A stretch of DNA of 64,000 nt from Hibiscus mutabilis (taxonomy: Eukaryota; Streptophyta; Magnoliopsida; Malvales; Malvaceae), in the NCBI GenBank assembly GCA_019671005.1, contig CM033714.1, positions 83,195,909-83,259,908 of the forward strand, given 5' to 3'. This document shows, one piece after another, positions 57,899 through 64,000 of this stretch (its first letter is position 1; the number at the start of each line of letters is the position of its first letter). The notes under the pieces are model-generated. The model was given only the letters and a program-made list of their open reading frames with translations, ran no database searches and was not told the origin of the DNA. Position numbers and translations under genes: made by a program.

Positions 57899-57968
57899 AC
57901 ACTAATTAGAAAGACTAACATCTTCTTGAGACGATCTGAAGGTGATTCATTCAACAAAAATTCAAACC

Positions 57969-59610
57969 ATGTCCTCAACTTCTGAGAACAACCTCTATGA
58001 GTCTCAATCCATCTCTAAATTGTCCTATTTCAATAGGGATAATTATCCTTATTAGAAGAATCGTATGAGGCTCTTCATCAAATCCAACGACTACCTCCTT
58101 TGAGATTTGGTAGAAGATGGACCAATCATTTCGATGAAGAGAGAAGGAGATCGGCTCGTTTCCAAGTCCAAGCAAGAGATGACCGATGAAGATTGGAGGA
58201 AGTTACAAGTAAATAACAAAGTTATGCACATACTCTTTTGCACTCTTGGACCAGATGAGTATTTGAAGATGTCTTCTTGCACAAGTGCAAAAGAGATATG
58301 GGAGAAGCTCGAAGTTACATAAGAGGGAACCAATGATGTCTATGAGACCAAGATTGGAGTTATGAGAACTTCAAAATGGAACCGAATGAGAACATTATCA
58401 AGATGTTCGATAGATTCTCTTTCATTGTCAACAGACTTAAAGGATTTGGAGAAGTCATTCCGGAGGATAAGCTTGTTCGAAAGCTCTTATGCTCTCTTCC
58501 TAAGTCATAAGATAAAAAGAGGACCGCCATCATAGAAGCCAAGGATCTCAAGACCTTGAAGCTCGATGCTCTTATGAGGTCTCTTCTCACTCATAAGATA
58601 ATTAAGAAATGAAGAGAATAAGAAAAAAATAGAGAAGAAAAGAAGGTAGAGAAGAAGGAAGTAGAGAAGAAGAAGAAGATAAAAATTGCTCTCAAAGCTT
58701 CACAAGATGAGAGCAATTCTAGTGAGGAGGAAGATGAAGAATTGGCTATGCTAGCCAAAAGGTTCACTCGGTTCATGAAATCCAACCTGGGAAGAAAGTT
58801 CCATCGAAGAGGAGATTTCAAGAACAAGAACAAGGAGGAAGAGAAGGATCAAATAATTTGCTATGAGTGTAAGAAGCCGGAGGAACATCAAGATCGATTG
58901 TCCCCAATTAGGAAAGGAGCTTCGGAAAGAAGAAGCTCAAGGCTCATGTTGCTACTTGGAGTGATGAGGAATCATCCGATGAAGAGGAGCAAGAAGTGGT
59001 CAATCTTTGTCTCATGGTAGTAGAAGATGATCCTAAGATAACATCTAACTCATGTACTTTGGATTTTACATTTGATGAGCTTCAAGAAGCTTATAATGAG
59101 TTATAAGAGGATTATGACGAATTAGTTTTGAAATATAAAGAATCTTTTTTTGAAAAATAAGAAAACAATTTCCGATTTGAAAAATCAAAATGATTATTTA
59201 TCCAAAACTAATTTGGTACTTGAGAAGAAGGTTTTGGATTTACAAACAAAACAATGTGAGTTTGAAAAAAAATCAAGATTTACACAACCTTCTCTCCAAA
59301 GTTCATGGTGATCAACAAAGGGAAGTTGGTGAGCTCAAATCTTCCTTAAGAAAAGTTGGGAAATCTAGTTTTGAAAAAGGAACATCTTCAAAACCCAACT
59401 ATGTGAAAAGAAACTTTGGTGGCTACAAGCAAAAAAGCTTCCAAAGGCCCTCTTATAGTAAAAGGATTATGAGTGTTTGGGTTCCTAAGGAACTAATCAC
59501 TTCTAATGAGATTAGTGCTATTGCTTCTTGGATTCCCAAGGGAACCAAGATTTTTGGAGCTAATACTCATGGACCCAAAAAGATTTGGGTACAAAAAATC
59601 AAGACGTAAT
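57969..59610 (+). pseudogene. SIRE-2 gag
   Basis: Starts MSSTSENNLYESQSISKLSY; then YPY-stop-KNRMRLFIKSNDYLL-stop-DLVEDG, where both stops replace Trp (TGG to TAG/TGA). It continues through WRKLQVNNKVMHILFCTLGP and KEIWEKLEVT. The zinc knuckle near 58858 keeps CYECKKP but is frameshifted before its His and Cys. A coiled coil (59050-59330) and SVWVPKELITSNEISA near 59480 complete it. Same architecture as SIRE-1 gag, more damaged. Confidence 0.88.
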
Positions 59611-59619
59611 TATTTGTTT

Positions 59620-59850
59620 GTAGGGGAGCATTGCTACAAGGCCAAAGCTTCATGTGCAAATATGTAGTACCTAGATAGTGGATGCTCGAGATACATGACC
59701 GGTGACAAGAGTCGGTTCTTGGAGCTAAAACCAAATAGCGGAAGAGTAGTGACATTTGGTGACAACTCCAAATGCCACATTGAAGGAATTGGTTCCATTG
59801 GTAATCACTCTTCTATCCTTATCGGTAACGTCTTATATGTCAATGATCTT
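59620..59850 (+). pseudogene. SIRE-2 protease
   Basis: GEHCYKAKASC, then a stop in place of Trp, YLDSGCSRYMTGDKSRFLEL with DSG active site, FGDNSKCHIEGIGSIGNHSS. The His of SRHMTGD is Tyr here. It flows into the integrase frame without a break. Confidence 0.85.
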
Positions 59851-60830
59851 AAGCAAAATCTTTTGAGCATAAGCCAACTTTGTGATAAAGGTTTCAATGT
59901 GTTTTTTGATTTAAATGGTTGCAAAATTATCAACATTGAAACTAACAAAATTGTTCTTATTGGTCATTGCATCAGAAACATTTACATGGTGCATCTAGAT
60001 GACATTCATATTTCCAATGCATGTTTTGCTGCTAAAGATGAGCATGATTCATGGTTATGGCATAGAAAACTAGGGCATGCAAGCATGAGTGTTTTAGAAA
60101 AATTAATTCCAAATGATCTTGTAAGAGGTTTGCCAAAAATAAAGTTTTCATATGACAAAATTTGTGATGCTTGTGCAAAAGGCAAACACAAAAGAGTTTC
60201 TTTTAAATATATTAATGATGTTTCTACAAGTAGAGTTTTACAATTGATTCACATGGATCTTTTTGGACCTATTAGAATAATGATTTTGGGTAGAAAATCA
60301 TATACATTTATTTTAGTCGATGACTCCTCTACATTACTTGGGTTCTATTTTTAAGTACCAAAGATGAGGCTTTAGAAAAATTCATCACATTTTCAAAAGT
60401 AACTCAAAATTGTGTTGGTAACACTATTTCTCATATTAGGAATGACCATGGAACTAAATTTCAAAATTTAGGTTTTGAGGCATTTTGTAATTCAAATGGG
60501 ATTAGTCATAATTTTTTCGCTCCTCACACACCTCAATGAAATGGGGTTGTTGAGAGGAAAAACCGAACTTTAGAAGAAATGGATAGAACCATGCTTTGTG
60601 AAAATAATTTTCCTAAGTATTTTTGGGCGAAAGCCACTAAAACCGCTTGTTATATTTTCAAACGTGTAATGATTGGGTCGATTTTAAAGAAAAAACTCTA
60701 TGAGCTTCTTAAAAGCAAAAAACCTAACATTAGCTACTTTCATCCTTTTGGATGTAAATTCTTTGTTTTAAACAATGGAAAAGACAATTTAGGCAAATTT
60801 GATGCTAAAAGTGGATGAAGTAATTTTTCT
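59851..60830 (+). pseudogene. SIRE-2 integrase
   Basis: The zinc site HRKLGHASMSVLEKL then CDACAKGK, first catalytic Asp in HMDLFGPIRI, second in NDHGTKFQN, and Glu in NGVVERKNRTLEEM, with an in-frame TGA just before the last (PQ-stop-NGVVE). A frameshift near 60350 interrupts the core; another near 60820 precedes the C-terminal FLGYSLNSKAYRV. Confidence 0.88.
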
Positions 60831-61660
60831 TGGTTATTCTTTAAACTCTAAAGCATATCGAGTATTTAACAAGAGAACTTTATTAGTAGAAGAGTCTATA
60901 CATGTGGTTTTCGATGATAACCTCCTTTCGAGGAAGGATTCTTGTGATGATGATGATGTATGATTTTTTTATGCCAATGATGGTAGAGAACAATCATCAA
61001 AGGTGGATGAAGTTCCAACTAAAGAAGAAGCACAAGATCCACCTCTAGAAGCCTTGAAGGACATGTCTCTAGAGAAAAGGAAGGTCACCTACCCAAGGGA
61101 GTTCAACTATGTCAAAGGTGGTGAAATTTTGGGTGATCCATCAAAAGGGGTAACCACTAGATCTTTTCTTAGAAATACATGTAATTTTGTTGCATTTATC
61201 TCATACATAGAGCCTTAAAATATCAAAGAAGTATTTGGATATTGGTTATGCAAAAAGAGTTAAATCAATTTGAGAGAAGTAAAGTATGGGCATTAGGTGA
61301 TAGGCCAAGTAATAAATCAACCGTAGAAACTAAATGAGTTTTTAGAAAAAAAAACTAGATGAGAGTGGTAACATCATGATGAACAAGGCTAGACTTATTG
61401 CTCAAGGTTACACTCAAGAAGAAGGAATTGATTTTGATGAAACTTATGCACCCGTGGCTAGAATAGAAGCTATTAGGACGCTTCTTGCACTTGCATGTTA
61501 TCATGAATTCAACATTTTTCAAATGGATGTAAAAAGTGCTTTTCTAAATGGTTTTATAAATGAAGAAGTGTATGTAGAGCAACCACCCGATTTTGAAGAT
61601 CCAAAGTACCCAAACCATGTTTTTAAACTTTTAAAAGCTTTATATGGTTTGAAATAAGCT
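60831..61660 (+). pseudogene. SIRE-2 integrase-RT linker and RT N-terminus
   Basis: DDNLLSRKDSCDDDD, then EAQDPPLEALKDMSLEKRK and GDPSKGVTTRS, then RT starting with a frame-broken ESNQFERSKVWAL and the open NKARLIAQGYTQEEGIDF, DVKSAFLNGFINEEVYVEQP. It ends at YGLK-stop, the same position as the stop in SIRE-1. Confidence 0.85.
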
Positions 61661-62723
61661 CCTAGAGCTTGGTATGAAAGATTGTCAAATTTTTTGATTG
61701 AAAAAAGTTTTTACAAAAGAAAGGTGGATACTACACTTTTTATTAAAAGAAAAGGCAAAGATGTCTTAGTAGATCAAATTTATAGTGATGATATTATATT
61801 TGGTTCTACTAATGAATTGCTTTGCCAAGATTTTGCTAAGTTGATGCAAGGTGAGTTTGAGATGAGAATGATAGGGGAGTTCTCATTATTTTTGGGGCTC
61901 CAAATCAAACAAAAGAATGATGACATCTTCATCAATCAAGCTAAGTACATCAAGAACATGCTCAAGAAGTTTGGCTTGAAAAATGTGAAACCTCAAGCCA
62001 TACCAATGAGCTCTTCTACAAAGCTTGACAAAGATGAATGAGGTAAGTGTGTTGATTTAAAGCTTTATAGATCAATGATAGGATCTTTGCTTTATATTAT
62101 CGCAAATAGACTTGATATCATGTTTAGTGTTTGCTTGTGTGCAAGATTTCAAGCTAGTCCTAGAGAATCACACCTTCAAGCTGTTAAGAGAATCTTTAGA
62201 TACCTTAGAGGCACACCTTGTTTAGGCCTTTGGTATCCTAGAGATTCCTCATTTAGTTTGCATGCTTATTCGGATGCAGATTTTGAGATTATAAGATACA
62301 TAGGAAAAGTACCTCCGATACTTGTCAATTTCTAGGTAGTATGCTCATATCATGATTTTCTAAGAAGCAAAATAGTGTAGCATTATCTACCACCAAGGCA
62401 GAATACATTTCAGCCGGAAGTTATTGTGCTCAAGTCCTTTGGATAAAGAAACAACTCTTTAATTATAGAATTGATATAGGTACCATCCCTCTAAAGTGTG
62501 ATAATACTAGTGCCATTTGTCTTACTAAGAATCACATTCAACACTCTAGAACCAAGTACATGGAGATAAGGCATCATTTCATTCGAGATCATGTCTTGAA
62601 AAATAAGGTAGTTTTAGAATATGTAGACACCTTGAACCAATTAGCAGATATCTTCACCAAACCTTTAGACAAAGAGCATTTCTGGTCTCTTAGGAGAGAG
62701 TTAGGGCTTACTAGCCTTTCTTA
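61661..62723 (+). pseudogene. SIRE-2 RT C-terminus and RNase H
   Basis: YSDDIIFGSTNE is the RT catalytic box, with Ser for the usual Ile/Val. Next come LGLQIKQKNDDIFINQAKYI, GSLLYIIANRLDIMFS and LGLWYPRDSSFSLHAYSDAD. A frameshift near 62285 precedes GSMLIS-stop-FSKKQNS, TKAEYISAGSYCAQ and ADIFTKPLDKEHF. The pol stop is at about 62721-62723. Confidence 0.88.
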
Positions 62724-63165
62724 AACCTTAGAGCCTTTTTGGTGTTTAAAACTTGCTTAAATTTGGTTGATTTCCATGCTCTTGTGTTTTTGTGCCTATA
62801 TGCATTTATTCTTGTTGCTAGGGGAGTATGCATCTGTTTTTGCTCATACATGATTATCTCATATCATTCACATGTATATTGATTCGATTATGTTCAAATT
62901 TTTTAGCTCCTTATTGCCAAAAATGACATTTTTGGCTCAGTGGTATCGATACGAGTTACTGCATATCGATACGGGTATTATGAGGTGGTGTTTCGGTACA
63001 AGTAAACATGTACTAGTACGTGTTAGGGATTGGTACGGGTACAATCAGTACAGGTACACGATTTTGGTACGCACCTTTAGCGTATCAGTACGCGTAGCCA
63101 CTGGAGCCTTAAATAAGCATTAAAAGAGTGTTTTCCTAATTTAACTCAAAATCAATTTTCTCTCT
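62724..63165 (+). other. SIRE-2 3' UTR with palindrome cluster
   Basis: Downstream of pol the cluster at 62940-63105 has about eight degenerate GTATCGATAC or GTACNNGTAC units. Unlike SIRE-1, no third ORF follows. Only 60 bases after the cluster the sequence meets the SIRE-3 LTR, so a polypurine tract and the element's own 3' LTR are missing from the window. Confidence 0.75.
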
Positions 63166-64000
63166 TGTTGAAATGATCAATCGATGGAAAATGGCCAAGA
63201 GGGGGTGAATTGGCAATTAAAAAATTGTAGGGACAAAAAAGGAATGATAGAAATGAGACACAAGGATTTTAGAGTGGTTCAAGCTTCTAATAAGCTCTAC
63301 ATCCACTACCTTAGCTCCCTACTAAGGATTTCAATAATTCACTAAGGAATTCATCCCATTTTCTAGGCTTAGGAGGAAACCGCTACAAATCAATCAAGCT
63401 TTCTACCCAAAGCTTGATCAAGATCACTCTTTTACAAGAAGAAGTGACAAATGAAAATTTAACCTCTCAATACGGAGATGATTTGCCCAAATACAAATGT
63501 ACACTTCCCAAACTTGAAATAAAGGATTACAATGAAGATTACACATGTTTGGTACAAGGATTTGACTCTAAAAGCTCAAAAGTGGTTGGGTTTTGCTTGA
63601 ATGCTTTGGACTTGTTCAATTGATGTTCAATCATTGTTGCAACAGCTTTGGAGACTTGATTTTATATCCCTTCATTGATTTCTAACCGTTTGGGTGGTTG
63701 AGATCATCAATAGAGTCGTTGGGGACTCTTTTTCCTGCAATAAGTGCTGTTAGGTGACCAACCGTATTAGTACACGAAGACCCGTATTTGGTACCTGTCA
63801 AAAAAAGAAAGGGCCATTGTGCATATAGAAGGAAAATCATATCGATACGTGTGGAGGCGTATCGAAATAGACTCAGTGTAAAATCAGGGCGTATCGGTAT
63901 GAATTTTGCTCACTAGAATCTGAGTTGAAAAATGCATTGATACACCTAGGGGCCGTATCGGTACGGATAAACCACTTTTTGAAGTTGTTGATTCCAATAA
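63166..64000 (-). mobile_element. SIRE-3 LTR (minus strand), runs off window
   Basis: TGTTGAAATGATC at 63166 aligns with the SIRE-1 3' LTR from 4083, including CCAAGAGGGGGTGAATTGG, the AAGCTCTACATCCACTACC block, TATAAAA (minus, 63660-63666) and the palindrome cluster (63757-63975). Its orientation is opposite to SIRE-2, so it belongs to another element or is a solo LTR. The 69-codon plus frame at 63414-63623 is not a gene. Confidence 0.85.
63757..63975. repeat. GTATCGATAC palindrome cluster in SIRE-3 LTR
   Basis: About seven units, for example CATATCGATACGTG near 63838 and CGTATCGGTACGG near 63955. Position and spacing follow the cluster of the SIRE-1 LTR. Confidence 0.75.

Noticed and set aside
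63414..63623. 69-codon plus-strand ORF near the right edge
   Set aside because: Lies within the SIRE-3 LTR, antisense to it, and the SIRE-1 LTR copy does not keep it open.
1..64000. Host protein-coding gene, tRNA or organelle-derived segment
   Set aside because: I looked for conserved domains and cloverleaf-like segments outside the elements and found none; the only tRNA-like strings are primer-site complements.

Overview
This window looks like plant intergenic heterochromatin. It is AT-rich, shows no recognisable host gene, tRNA, rRNA or CRISPR array, and almost every base can be placed in long terminal repeat (LTR) retrotransposons. The families (Ty3/Gypsy Tat/Ogre-type and Athila, Ty1/Copia SIRE-type) and the Arg, Asp and iMet tRNA primer sites point to a flowering plant, probably a eudicot. 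The species cannot be named from the sequence. Labels are mine: Tat-1, Tat-2, Tat-3, Athila-1, SIRE-1, SIRE-2, SIRE-3.

Layout. Tat-1 is the outer shell: 3' LTR 1-1967 (cut by the window edge), 3' UTR and integrase tail to 4082, and 5' LTR 55390-57882, all on the minus strand. Inside it, from left to right: SIRE-1 (minus, 4083 to about 12590, 5' end lost), Athila-1 (minus, about 12590-17995, 3' half lost), Tat-2 (minus, 17996-37140, both LTRs damaged, integrase split by a lone Athila LTR at 22423-23890), a remnant I read as the Tat-1 leader (37141-37883), and Tat-3 (minus, 37884-55312, both LTRs present). Tat-1 itself sits at the LTR/primer-site boundary of SIRE-2, a plus-strand Copia element (57886-63165). 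SIRE-2 is cut on its right by a minus-strand SIRE LTR (SIRE-3) that runs off the window.

No element is intact. The Tat elements carry an extra ORF1 (Ogre-type), gag-protease, then RT with two RNase H domains and integrase. A short intron candidate lies between protease and RT, and the primer site is for tRNA-Arg. Frameshifts and TGG-to-TAG/TGA or CAG-to-TAG stops are common, as expected of methylated, decaying copies. Any mobility would depend on relatives elsewhere.

The most unusual content is non-coding. (1) The 3' UTRs of all three Tat elements hold up to 16 short hairpins with a shared core and changing but still paired stems. (2) Each Tat element has a different minisatellite (36, 84, 34/68 bp) in the same slot beside the polypurine tract. 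(3) Inter-ORF gaps share a module of GTAA donor-like site, AATAAA and CATTCAT. (4) SIRE LTRs and 3' UTRs carry clusters of a GTATCGATAC palindrome, and Athila LTRs carry clusters of a GTTGCC/GGCAAC palindrome. (5) SIRE-1 has a third ORF with its own TATA-like signal.
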